Shown: positions 33,748 to 41,746 of the stretch, one piece after another | Layout: each line of letters starts with the position of its first letter | How positions within the stretch are numbered: position 1 is the stretch's first letter | Assembly: GCA_045605385.1 (NCBI GenBank) | Contig: JAZUPW010000017.1 | Location: 1 to 64,000, forward strand | Length of the DNA stretch: 64,000 nt | Reading direction: 5' to 3' | Origin: SIG607 sp045605385 | GTDB lineage: Bacteria > Bacillota > Clostridia > Oscillospirales > Acutalibacteraceae | The notes under the pieces: generated by a model | The model's input: only the letters and a program-made list of their open reading frames with translations | Database searches by the model: none | What the model was told of the DNA's origin: nothing | Position numbers and translations under genes: made by a program

Positions 33748-34815
33748 TTAAAGTATATCGTTAAGTACACTACCGATATTTTCAGCCATGCCAAAGAAAC
33801 CGAAATCGTTAGGATGAGTTCCGTCACAGGTACATTCGGTGCGGTCCAGCCCTCTGAAGTGGTTATAACCGTCTACGAAGTAAACGTTCTTATCCCCGCC
33901 ATTTCTTGCGTTAAGATAAGTTTGCATAATAATATCTTTACGCGCAAGAGTGTTTTCATCTATTTTAGCGCAGGGGCGTGTAACTATAACTATAGGTAGT
34001 TCAGGTTTTAATTCTCTTACAATTTTAAAGAACGGTTCGTGTGTTTTCTTTAAATGCTCTAAATTAGGAGCATTGTGGTCGTAGTCCATAACGAAAGCGG
34101 ATAAATCAAGTCCTGCTATGTATTTTGCCATATTAGCCTCACCCATAGCCTGACCCGAGAAACCAAGACAGATAGTATCGGTATCAAGATGACGTGAAAT
34201 AATGTTTGGATAGCAGTTACCGGGTCTTGAAGCGCAAAGACCGTGTGTTATTGAAGAACCGTAGAATAATACAGGTTTTTCATTGCGGTAAGGACGCGGC
34301 TTTCTTATTGTACTTCCCTTTCTTACAACTATTTCTAACTCATAAACTTCGTTGGTAAGAGGAAGATGAACAGTAAACTCGCGGAAAGAATTATCGGGCA
34401 AAGTTCTTATGCCTTCATAACCGTCAAAACCGTCAAGCGCAGGATAGAATACGCATAAAAACTTACTTACACCGTTTTTATCATCGCAATAAACATCAAA
34501 ACCAGTATCTGTAAGTCGTGTAATATGCGGGCCAACAACAACCTTGTACTGAAATTTAACACGAATACCAATAACGTCGGAATCGGTTGCAAAACGAACA
34601 CGAGCACCTGCAGGTGCCTTTGCCTTATCTGCTACACCGCTGCTTATGCTATTTGCAATATCATCGGGCAAACGGCGGAAGTTTTCTTTAACATTCCAAA
34701 GTCCGTGCACAGAAAAACATTCTTCTTTCACATTACGAAACTCAATGTTTTCCTCCTTAATATCAAGTCCTGCTTTTGCATAACCGCTCCAAATAGGATT
34801 TAATTCAACATTCAT
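33748..34815 (-). CDS. two-domain SGNH/GDSL hydrolase
   Basis: This 355-residue protein has an N-terminal beta-sandwich domain (about 1-165) of the SsfX3/carbohydrate-esterase accessory type. The SGNH catalytic domain follows (about 170-355) with GSSITHG near 180 (nucleophile Ser) and DGTHPND near 335 (catalytic Asp-x-x-His). The ATG at 34815 has GGAGGT 7 nt upstream. There is no signal peptide. Such proteins usually remove acetyl or other acyl groups from sugars. Confidence 0.85.
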   Translation of the reverse strand: MNVELNPIWSGYAKAGLDIKEENIEFRNVKEECFSVHGLWNVKENFRRLPDDIANSISSGVADKAKAPAGARVRFATDSDVIGIRVKFQYKVVVGPHITRLTDTGFDVYCDDKNGVSKFLCVFYPALDGFDGYEGIRTLPDNSFREFTVHLPLTNEVYELEIVVRKGSTIRKPRPYRNEKPVLFYGSSITHGLCASRPGNCYPNIISRHLDTDTICLGFSGQAMGEANMAKYIAGLDLSAFVMDYDHNAPNLEHLKKTHEPFFKIVRELKPELPIVIVTRPCAKIDENTLARKDIIMQTYLNARNGGDKNVYFVDGYNHFRGLDRTECTCDGTHPNDFGFFGMAENIGSVLNDIL

Positions 34816-34932
34816 CAATATTACCTCCAAAATAGTTTGATAATTTATATATTAACAAAAATAGTAATATAAAACATAAAATTTATGCTTTATTTCTTTA
34901 ATTTAATGCTTTATAAATTTATTACCTTTAAA

Positions 34933-35796
34933 TTATAACAAACCTGCTATTATTTTTTTAAGTGTTGCTAAATCGGCTACGTTGGGCGCCGAACCGTTTT
35001 GGTCAACGTCATAAAACACGGGAGAAGAATTAAGCGATAAATTTATTCCCGCAATTACCTTTTTAAGCAAGGCTAAATCAGCTACGTCTACCGCATTATT
35101 ATTGTTAACATCACCAATTTTGTTTTCAAGTACCGATGCAGTACTAAAACTGAGCGCAACACTTTTTTCACTTGCAAAATGTGTGTCTGTTTCCCTATAT
35201 CGCTGATAAAAAGTATAGGCTGTTGACGGTTCAAGACCGCCGAAATAAGGGCTTAACTGCCAGTTTTCGCCGTCCATACTGTATTCCATATTCTCATAGT
35301 TATTAAGTGAAACACAATTATAAGAATAATAAGAAACATTTGGCTTTTCACAAACTGCGGTATTTAAAGTTTTGTTTACAGCAACACTTACAGAAGAAGA
35401 TGTAAGCGAATACTCGCCCGTTCCTTCAGAAACAATACACTCATCGGCAACAATATCGGCAACACCGCCGCCTATAACTTTAAAGTCAACAGAAAAAGCA
35501 AATGTAGTTGTACCGCTGCCCATAGTTACAAACTTAACTTTCCCCTTTTCCATAAGATTTGTATTACTTCCTGCAATATATTCAAGTACATCTGCTGAAT
35601 ATAAAAGCAGACCTTCGGCAGCGTTAATGTAGGTATCTGTGCTGAAGTTAACGGTAACCGTTATGGTATCGCCAACGGTAGGGTTAGTAGAACTACACTG
35701 AATACTTGTTCTGCCCGAAACCGCCGAAGCAGAAAAAGGAAACACTGAAAACACTAACAGTATGCAAAGCGTAAAAACTGCAAAGTTTTTTAACAT
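34933..35796 (-). CDS. secreted protein with cohesin-like domain and C-terminal dockerin
   Basis: This 287-residue protein has a signal peptide (about 1-25, cleavage near SASA), then a cohesin-type domain (about 30-145, with NPTVGDTITVTVNFST and a hydrophobic LLLYSADVLEYI strand). A Tyr-rich linker domain follows, and the C-terminus (about 225-287) is a type-I dockerin with two F-hand repeats, GDVNNNNAVDVADLALLKK and YDVDQNG...NVADLATLKK. Both modules in one small protein fit an adaptor scaffoldin, or a dockerin protein with a cohesin-fold cargo domain. It sits 16 nt after an M20 peptidase gene. Confidence 0.82.
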   Translation of the reverse strand: MLKNFAVFTLCILLVFSVFPFSASAVSGRTSIQCSSTNPTVGDTITVTVNFSTDTYINAAEGLLLYSADVLEYIAGSNTNLMEKGKVKFVTMGSGTTTFAFSVDFKVIGGGVADIVADECIVSEGTGEYSLTSSSVSVAVNKTLNTAVCEKPNVSYYSYNCVSLNNYENMEYSMDGENWQLSPYFGGLEPSTAYTFYQRYRETDTHFASEKSVALSFSTASVLENKIGDVNNNNAVDVADLALLKKVIAGINLSLNSSPVFYDVDQNGSAPNVADLATLKKIIAGLL

Positions 35797-35812
35797 TTTA
35801 ATTCTCCCAAAA

Positions 35813-37249
35813 TTAACACATTTTCATAAGTCTTAAATAGAACTCAACACTTCTGTATAAAGTTTCAACACGTATTTTTTCGTTATTACCGTGAATAGAT
35901 GCACGTTCTTCGCTTGTTAAATCCATAGCAGAAAAACGGTAAACTTTATCGGAAATTCTTCCGTAATGTCTTGAATCGGAACAAGCAACCATTAAGTAAG
36001 GAGATACAATTGTTCCTTTCCACGTAGACGCAAGCGCGTTTGAAATATACTCATAACCCAAACAATCGGTAACTGAAATTCTGCTTGGATTCATACCGCC
36101 TATTAAGTTAATTTCAACGTTATCGTTATTAACAGTATCTTTAAGATATTTTAAAGCGGAATCAATATTATCATAAGGATTAAGGCGCATATTGGAAACA
36201 ATACTTGCCACAGGCGGAATTACATTTGGCGCATCACTTCCCTGCATCATAGTAAATGCGGTTGTTGTGCGCACAAGAGCATTTAACTCACCGCCCGATT
36301 TAACGCATATTAAATTAAGTATTGGCATAAACAACCATAAATTTGCAAAAATCATTCGGTAAATAAAGTTAGAATTTCTGCCTAAAGTGTCAAACATTTT
36401 AGCAACGGGTTCGCTTAAATGATATTTAAAAGGATTTTTTATAACAGCAAGACAAGCTTTAGAAAGAAGTTCTATGGGGGAATCAGGTTTAGGTGAAGAA
36501 GCGTGTCCACCGTTAGACTTAACCTTGTATTCAACGTTCATCATACCTTTTTCGGCAATACCAATTAGACCGCAAGGCTTTTTAACACCAGGGAAAACGT
36601 TTTCAACAACAGCGCCGCCCTCATCTAAAACAAATTCCGGAGTTATACCGTTTTCACTAAACCAATCCACAATATTAACAGCGCCCTTGCCGTTAACTTC
36701 TTCACCGCCCGAAAAAGCAAAGTAAAAATCACGCTCTGGAGTAAAACCTTTTTGAATTAACTCTTCCGCAGCATAAAGTACGGCATTAAAGGTGGTTTTT
36801 GTATCTAAAGTTCCGCGTCCCCATATAACACCGTTTTCAAATTCAGCGCCAAAAGGATCTTTTTCCCAGTTTTCACAAACCACAGGAACAACATCGTAAT
36901 GCGCCATAAAAACGGCAGGGTTATTATCAGTTTCACCCTTCCATTTAAAAAGCAAAGCGCGGTCAGGCAGTTCTTTATATTCACAAACCTTAAAGACGTT
37001 AGGGTAAAGTTTTGGAAGTAACGCCTTAAACTTATCAAACTCATTATCGTCTTCTAAAGAAGAATCGGTATAAGAAACGGTTTTACAACGAATAAGTTCT
37101 CTTAAACACTCAACTGCCCTGTCTTTATCAAAATCTATTACTTCGTTTGAAACGGTTATTTGAGCGTTAGGTTTAAAGTTAAGCGTTCTTATAATAACAA
37201 ACGCAAAAAAGCAGATAAGTAACGCTAAAACAACATATAAAGCCAACAA
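35813..37249 (-). CDS. M20-family metallopeptidase, membrane-anchored (PM20D1-like)
   Basis: This 478-residue protein has an N-terminal membrane helix (about 1-22) followed by an M20 catalytic domain. The metal ligands are in MAHYDVVP near 115, GRGTLDTK near 147 and GGEEVNGKG near 183 (catalytic Glu), with a late HGNNE. The dimerisation domain is inserted near 240-380. It starts at TTG, 1 nt after the upstream stop, with AAAGGA 7 nt before. It forms an operon with two polytopic membrane proteins, suggesting peptide or N-acyl amino acid turnover linked to transport. Confidence 0.85.
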   Translation of the reverse strand: MLALYVVLALLICFFAFVIIRTLNFKPNAQITVSNEVIDFDKDRAVECLRELIRCKTVSYTDSSLEDDNEFDKFKALLPKLYPNVFKVCEYKELPDRALLFKWKGETDNNPAVFMAHYDVVPVVCENWEKDPFGAEFENGVIWGRGTLDTKTTFNAVLYAAEELIQKGFTPERDFYFAFSGGEEVNGKGAVNIVDWFSENGITPEFVLDEGGAVVENVFPGVKKPCGLIGIAEKGMMNVEYKVKSNGGHASSPKPDSPIELLSKACLAVIKNPFKYHLSEPVAKMFDTLGRNSNFIYRMIFANLWLFMPILNLICVKSGGELNALVRTTTAFTMMQGSDAPNVIPPVASIVSNMRLNPYDNIDSALKYLKDTVNNDNVEINLIGGMNPSRISVTDCLGYEYISNALASTWKGTIVSPYLMVACSDSRHYGRISDKVYRFSAMDLTSEERASIHGNNEKIRVETLYRSVEFYLRLMKMC

Positions 37250-37906
37250 TTAAAGCATTCCTTTCTTATACATAATACGGCTCATAGCAAGGGTGAACAA
37301 TACGCTTACTGGAACCATAATTCCAACTGTGCCTTCATTAAGAGCAGGAACAGCAATAAACAGAATTAACATAAGAGCAATTGGTGCAATAGCAATTTTC
37401 CAATTGCGCGAAATAAACACAACACCTAGACCACCGAAAAGTGCAGGAATCATTTGAGCAAAAGCAGGTGCCAATACTTCTGATTCAAGAAGCGGAGTAA
37501 GAGGCGTTAAGAGAATTACACCCAAAATAATAATAATGGTTGTAACAATTGAAGAAACCGCAATTGCAATGGTAGAAACTACCTCGCCTTCATCAGAATT
37601 AGCCTTAACCCCCGCCTGTTCAAGCGCACCGATTGCGCAAGGAAGTTTTAAATTAGAAATATTGCCGGTTACAAAAGAAAGATACGAACCGCCTGCGCCA
37701 AGCATTGGTATATAAGTAATAACTTCTACCACGCCGACAGCCCAATACATAGGAGCAGTAGCAATAAGACCTAAAACCAAACCTTTAAAATCGGGCATAG
37801 CATCAAAAATAAGGGCAACCGCCAATGGAAACGCAAGTAAAATAAACATCATTGAAATGTTCCATATTGTTCCGTATTTGTGAACTTTATTCATATAATC
37901 ACTCAT
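37250..37906 (-). CDS. polytopic membrane protein, partner of DUF5058
   Basis: This 218-residue protein has about six membrane helices. A segment with GAGGSYLSFVTGNISNLKLPCAIGALEQAG (given here only as a landmark near 70-100) looks conserved and may line a pathway. It lies between a DUF5058 gene (18 nt upstream) and an M20 peptidase (1 nt downstream). The pair probably forms a transporter for the peptidase's substrate or product; this is inference from gene order. Confidence 0.75.
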   Translation of the reverse strand: MSDYMNKVHKYGTIWNISMMFILLAFPLAVALIFDAMPDFKGLVLGLIATAPMYWAVGVVEVITYIPMLGAGGSYLSFVTGNISNLKLPCAIGALEQAGVKANSDEGEVVSTIAIAVSSIVTTIIIILGVILLTPLTPLLESEVLAPAFAQMIPALFGGLGVVFISRNWKIAIAPIALMLILFIAVPALNEGTVGIMVPVSVLFTLAMSRIMYKKGML

Positions 37907-37924
37907 TGTTTTATCCCCCTTACA

Positions 37925-38662
37925 TTAAGATAACCACGCGGTAATCGGAATAGCACTTGCCATACCCGCAAGTAAACTTATAGGCAAAGCGTAATCAGAT
38001 ATCCAAGACGCTTTAACTTTTTTAACAAGTAGACCTGCAAGGCACATAATTATGCCCGAAACCGCCATAACGCATACGGGAATAAGTCCTGAAAAATCAC
38101 CTTTAAAGCAAAGCGAAACGTCACAGAACACAAAGCCTACAAAAGCCGAAATCATACCAATAAACATAGCGCTTGAAAAAATATCAGACCACTTTTTATC
38201 GCGCTGTTCAAGTTTAGACATTCCGTTCTGCATTTTTTTACAAACAACGGGAACAAGCCAAATGCCAACTAAAATACTTAACGTCATAACAAGAATGATT
38301 GTTACGTATTGCGTAGCGTTTAACCCTACACCGCTGCCAAGGGAAAGTCCCATTGCATTAGCGGCATTATTAGCGGCAATTGCTTCATAAGAAAGCGAAC
38401 CGACAACACTTAGACGCAACCAAGGAAGCGCAAGACCTAAATCTTTAGAAAGTGCCATTACGCTTATAACAATAGCAACCGCAGGCGCAATTGTAAAAAG
38501 CGTGGCAGATACAATAATCTTTTTAATTTTTGCCGAGTCCATATTAAGTTCTTTAGCGCGCTTTAATGCTTTAAGCAAAAAGAAAACAGACTGCGCAAGT
38601 ACGGCAGCAATAACAATGCCAACCATTACGAACAGTATAGGACTGTTTATACTGAATTCCAT
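37925..38662 (-). CDS. DUF5058 family membrane protein
   Basis: This 245-residue protein has about six membrane helices and matches the DUF5058 pattern (hydrophobic N-terminus, FTIAPAVAIVISV and GSLSYEAIAANNA segments). It is the first gene of a four-gene minus-strand operon with a second membrane protein, an M20 peptidase and the cohesin/dockerin protein. Function is unknown; transport is likely. Confidence 0.8.
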   Translation of the reverse strand: MEFSINSPILFVMVGIVIAAVLAQSVFFLLKALKRAKELNMDSAKIKKIIVSATLFTIAPAVAIVISVMALSKDLGLALPWLRLSVVGSLSYEAIAANNAANAMGLSLGSGVGLNATQYVTIILVMTLSILVGIWLVPVVCKKMQNGMSKLEQRDKKWSDIFSSAMFIGMISAFVGFVFCDVSLCFKGDFSGLIPVCVMAVSGIIMCLAGLLVKKVKASWISDYALPISLLAGMASAIPITAWLS

Positions 38663-38803
38663 TTAAAAATCCCCCAATTCAAATTGATTATATATAATTT
38701 AACACATTTTAAGAACTTTTTCAATAAAAAGCGCCTACTTTTACAAAAAAGACTTGATTTAATTAAAAGAATATTGTATAATACATTTCGTTGTAAAACA
38801 AAT

Positions 38804-38887
38804 GCCGGTGTGATGGAATTGGCAGACGTAGTGGACTCAAAATCCACCGGTGGCGACACCGTGCCGGTTCGAGTCCGCCCACCGGCA
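38804..38887 (+). tRNA. tRNA-Leu (anticodon CAA)
   Basis: The acceptor GCCGGTG (38804-38810) pairs with CACCGGC (38880-38886). The anticodon loop CTCAAAA gives anticodon CAA, a long variable arm marks class II (Leu), and GGTTCGAGTCC is the T arm. CCA is encoded at 38888-38890. A TATAAT-like box lies about 25 bp upstream. Confidence 0.97.
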
Positions 38888-38897
38888 CCAAAATCGG

Positions 38898-39030
38898 AAA
38901 TCCGTTCACGAAAGTGGACGGATTTTTGATTTTGTACTATTCATTCTTCATTATTCAATATTCATCATTCATTAAAAACGGATTTCCGTAATGCATAATG
39001 AAATCGCTTCGCTGATGAATAATGAAAAAA
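38898..39030 (+). repeat. terminator hairpin and ATTCATTATT-rich repeat after the tRNA
   Basis: AAATCCGTTCAC/GTGGACGGATTTTT (38898-38927) is an intrinsic terminator for the tRNA. The next 100 bp are made of short inverted ATTCATTATT/AATGAATAAT units around CGGATTTCCG and GAAATCGCTTCGC. This looks like a small palindromic repeat element with no gene. Confidence 0.6.
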
Positions 39031-39043
39031 CAATTTATTATGA

Positions 39044-39072
39044 TTGAAAAACACTATAGTTTATGGTATAAT
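39044..39072 (+). promoter_or_regulatory. sigma-A promoter of the lipoprotein gene
   Basis: TTGAAA (39044-39049) and TATAAT (39067-39072) have a 17-bp spacer, about 36 bp before the ATG and its GGGAG RBS. Confidence 0.75.
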
Positions 39073-39107
39073 TAATTTGGCAAAAAAAACGTGAAGGGAG
39101 TTTTTGT

Positions 39108-39548
39108 ATGAAAAAATTAATATGTTTTGTTTTGATGTTTGTGGTTCTATGCAGTTGTTTAACAGCCTGTAATTTCACTCGAAATATGTCTGGTTCTTTA
39201 GCAGGTGAAGCTGAGGCCACCCCAAAAGTAAAACAAATGATGACGGCTCTTGCTACAAATAACACTGCCGAAGCAAAAAACCTTTTGCACCCTAAAGCAG
39301 CCGAAACTTCAGTCGCTGCCATAGAGCAAATGAGTGAATATTTAGACACAAGAGAAGTAGACTCTATGGAACAAGAAAACATCAAAGTAAACACTTCTGC
39401 AGGCACTTCCGGTAAAACAAGACAAGAGCAAGTGGTTTATCGTGTAACCCTAACCGATGGCGATATTATTTACTTAAACGTGTTCTACTATTCCGATAAA
39501 TCCGGTACCGGATTTATCTCTTTCCAGTTTGTGCTTGGTATAGTTTAA
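39108..39548 (+). CDS. small secreted lipoprotein
   Basis: This 146-residue protein has a lipoprotein signal peptide ending in the lipobox LTAC, with Cys21 as the lipid-anchored residue. The mature part is a compact alpha/beta domain with the VTLTDGDIIYLNVFYY strand pattern of NTF2-like or DUF4878-type folds. It is monocistronic, with its own promoter and terminator. Function unknown. Confidence 0.8.
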   Translation: MKKLICFVLMFVVLCSCLTACNFTRNMSGSLAGEAEATPKVKQMMTALATNNTAEAKNLLHPKAAETSVAAIEQMSEYLDTREVDSMEQENIKVNTSAGTSGKTRQEQVVYRVTLTDGDIIYLNVFYYSDKSGTGFISFQFVLGIV

Positions 39549-39565
39549 TTTACTCTATAGTAATA

Positions 39566-39597
39566 AATCCAAGAGCGTTAAGCTCTTGGATTTTTTT
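39566..39597. terminator. terminator of the lipoprotein gene
   Basis: AATCCAAGAGC and GCTCTTGGATT form a perfect 11-bp stem with a GTTAA loop and a long T-run on the plus strand. Confidence 0.9.
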
Positions 39598-39625
39598 ATA
39601 TGTTGCGTCTTCACTAAATTTACAA

Positions 39626-40774
39626 TTACTTCACCCTGCCGAAATAAATCTTTATTCCTTCCCAATCGGGAGGGTCTAATTTATATTGTACAGGATAATT
39701 AACTGCATAATAATCGTAATCGTGTATAAATTCGTGCACAGTAAACACACTTGCTATATCGTGATTTTTTATAGCATTAATAAAGTCTGCTTTTGCGGTT
39801 TTAAGCATTTGCTTTAATTCTTTATCTTTAGCCAATTCGCTTAGTTCATCAAAAAAATCAAGAATAATATAATAGGAATCGTCTATAAAACTGTCATTCG
39901 TAAATGGGTCGGTAAACGCTTCCCCACGCTCTAATTCAAACACTTGCCAATAAACGCTTTCTGGTTCTTTAAGTCTGGAAACCCTGCCCAGCAAAAACCA
40001 TTCTATATGATTATGAAGAGTACGAAACTTTTCGCAAAACTCCTGTTTTTCGGTTTCGCTAAGACCGTCAAGCGCCTTGTTTTGCCAGAAAAGGCAATCC
40101 TTCTTTTTTGGAAGCGTTAAATCTGATTTATGCAAATAATACCGCCTTGTTGTAAAAGCAAGTATCTCATAATAAGTTGCATCTCTTATATTAAAAACAG
40201 TTTTCTTGTTACCGCTTATTAGTTCTGCTACACCGGTGTATAAATTAAGAGTAGTTGTTACACCTTTATTTCCCACAAATTCAAACGAGTATGTAAGAAT
40301 TTCGTAATCCTTAATATCTTCTTCACGTTCAGCCCAATATGTTTCAGATATTAATTTAGCAAATTCGTTAATTTTTTCAGCATCTTCTATAATATAAACT
40401 TTAGGCAAAGACGTTATATGATTTGTAGCAATTATTTTTGTTATATCTTCTTCGAAGTATTCTGCAATATTTTTTGCTTTTGTCTTATTTAACTTTTCTT
40501 TAATGCTTACATATATTTTCTCAAATGCGTTAAAAATTGGCTCTCTTACAGCCTTTACTCCGAAAACGGTTGTAAGGCAAAGCGCTATAACAAGTATAAT
40601 ACAAGCCACTCTTTTCGATAAGTAATTAAGTTTATATAAAGCATTTCTTTGCGCTTTAATGAGTATATTCATTTTTTTGTTAAAGGCAGTAGAAAAAATA
40701 TGTTGTGTTTCTTCGCATTCACTTAATGCAGAGTCTATAAAGGCTTCTTTTAAAACGTTCTTTGCACTATTCAT
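39626..40774 (-). CDS. probable anti-sigma factor-like membrane protein
   Basis: This 382-residue protein has a cytoplasmic N-terminal region of about 55 residues, one membrane helix (about 57-75) and a large extracytoplasmic part without a recognisable family. The layout and its position directly downstream of an ECF sigma factor gene suggest an anti-sigma factor. The RBS GGAGGTG precedes the ATG at 40774. A MITE now separates it from the sigma gene; before that insertion the two genes would have overlapped. Confidence 0.7.
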   Translation of the reverse strand: MNSAKNVLKEAFIDSALSECEETQHIFSTAFNKKMNILIKAQRNALYKLNYLSKRVACIILVIALCLTTVFGVKAVREPIFNAFEKIYVSIKEKLNKTKAKNIAEYFEEDITKIIATNHITSLPKVYIIEDAEKINEFAKLISETYWAEREEDIKDYEILTYSFEFVGNKGVTTTLNLYTGVAELISGNKKTVFNIRDATYYEILAFTTRRYYLHKSDLTLPKKKDCLFWQNKALDGLSETEKQEFCEKFRTLHNHIEWFLLGRVSRLKEPESVYWQVFELERGEAFTDPFTNDSFIDDSYYIILDFFDELSELAKDKELKQMLKTAKADFINAIKNHDIASVFTVHEFIHDYDYYAVNYPVQYKLDPPDWEGIKIYFGRVK

Positions 40775-40789
40775 AATACACCTCCGTTA

Positions 40790-41060
40790 GCCAAAACATT
40801 CAAACCTGAATCAGATTTTGAAACTGGTTTTTTCGCTGTGGCTTTGTTAAAATACTCGTAAATCCGTTAGGATTTACTTACGTTTGTGCCTCACAAAACA
40901 AAAACACTTCTTTTACAAAATTCTGCGATCTTAAAGGCGCTGACTTTTTGAGTGGATTTTGGTGAAGCGAAGCATATAAGGCTCTCGCCTATGTGTGAAA
41001 ATGAGCCGAAAGCCGCCTAAAATCAGACCTTTAAGGCTGGTTAGGTTTGAATGTTTTGGC
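40790..41060. mobile_element. MITE with 18-bp perfect terminal inverted repeats and TA target duplication
   Basis: This 271-bp element begins GCCAAAACATTCAAACCT (40790-40807) and ends with its exact complement (41043-41060). TA flanks both ends (40788-40789 and 41061-41062). There is no coding capacity. TA duplication points to Tc1/mariner/IS630-type transposition in trans. The element sits between the sigma and anti-sigma genes and replaces the native last codons of the sigma gene. Confidence 0.85.
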
Positions 41061-41588
41061 TAAGGCTTTAAGTAAAAGTTTTTTACCTCTTACAAGTTGC
41101 ATTTTTACCGTATTTTGTTTTCTGCATAACAGTTCGGCCGTTCTTTTTAAAGAAAAATCCTTAACGTAATGCAAAAATAAAACCTCGTTATATGGCGAAG
41201 GAATGTTTCTAATTATATTCACCAGTTTTTCATATTCTGTCTTTTCAGCAAGTTGTTCAATGGCGCTGTCGTACTGAGAAATCTCCTCTACATCTTCAAG
41301 GCTTATGTTCTTTTCTTTATTATTTTGGCGCAAAAAATCATAAGCACAACTTTTTGTTATAATAAAAAGATATGCTGCAGTTTCCTTTTCTTCTATATTC
41401 CTGATACCCTTTATGTTTTTTGCAATTTTAATAAAAGCATTTTGCAAAACATCTTCAGCGTCGTTTTCGTTTTTTAATATGTAATAGGCTTTGTTATATA
41501 ACGCATTTCGGTATTTATAGTACAGTTTTTCAAAAATTTCTTTTTCATTCTCCTGCAGTTCTACCGACATTAATATTATTTGTATCAA
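41031..41588 (-). CDS. ECF-type RNA polymerase sigma factor, C-terminus altered by MITE
   Basis: This 185-residue sigma-70-family protein has region 2 (about 15-90, with ALYNKAYYILKNENDAEDVLQNAFIKI as a landmark) and region 4 (about 120-175, with LKRTAELLCRKQNTVKMQLVRGKK). The start is TTG at 41588 with GGGGGTG 5 nt upstream; an ATG at 41570 is possible but lacks an RBS. The last nine codons (AKTFKPNQP) come from the MITE. Removing the element and one TA copy gives LTEVYYE and a stop that overlaps the anti-sigma ATG. The lost residues lie after region 4, so the protein may still work. Confidence 0.85.
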   Translation of the reverse strand: MIQIILMSVELQENEKEIFEKLYYKYRNALYNKAYYILKNENDAEDVLQNAFIKIAKNIKGIRNIEEKETAAYLFIITKSCAYDFLRQNNKEKNISLEDVEEISQYDSAIEQLAEKTEYEKLVNIIRNIPSPYNEVLFLHYVKDFSLKRTAELLCRKQNTVKMQLVRGKKLLLKALAKTFKPNQP

Positions 41589-41678
41589 AAAAGCACCCCC
41601 TATTATATTAACGAAAAAAACTTTAATTTAGGTTACATAATTATAACTTAATTTATAATTAATAACAAGAATTTAAAT

Positions 41679-41706
41679 TGACAAAACCACCCGCTATGAT
41701 ATAATT
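41679..41706 (+). promoter_or_regulatory. sigma-A promoter of the M20 peptidase gene
   Basis: TTGACA (41679-41684) and TATAAT (41701-41706), both consensus, with a 16-bp spacer, about 40 bp before the ATG. Confidence 0.8.
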
Positions 41707-41746
41707 GTTATGATTTAACTGAAAAATCTGTAAAGGACTGTATATT

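Noticed and set aside
38684..38929. 81-codon plus-strand frame across the tRNA
   Set aside because: It overlaps the whole tRNA-Leu gene and has no independent support.
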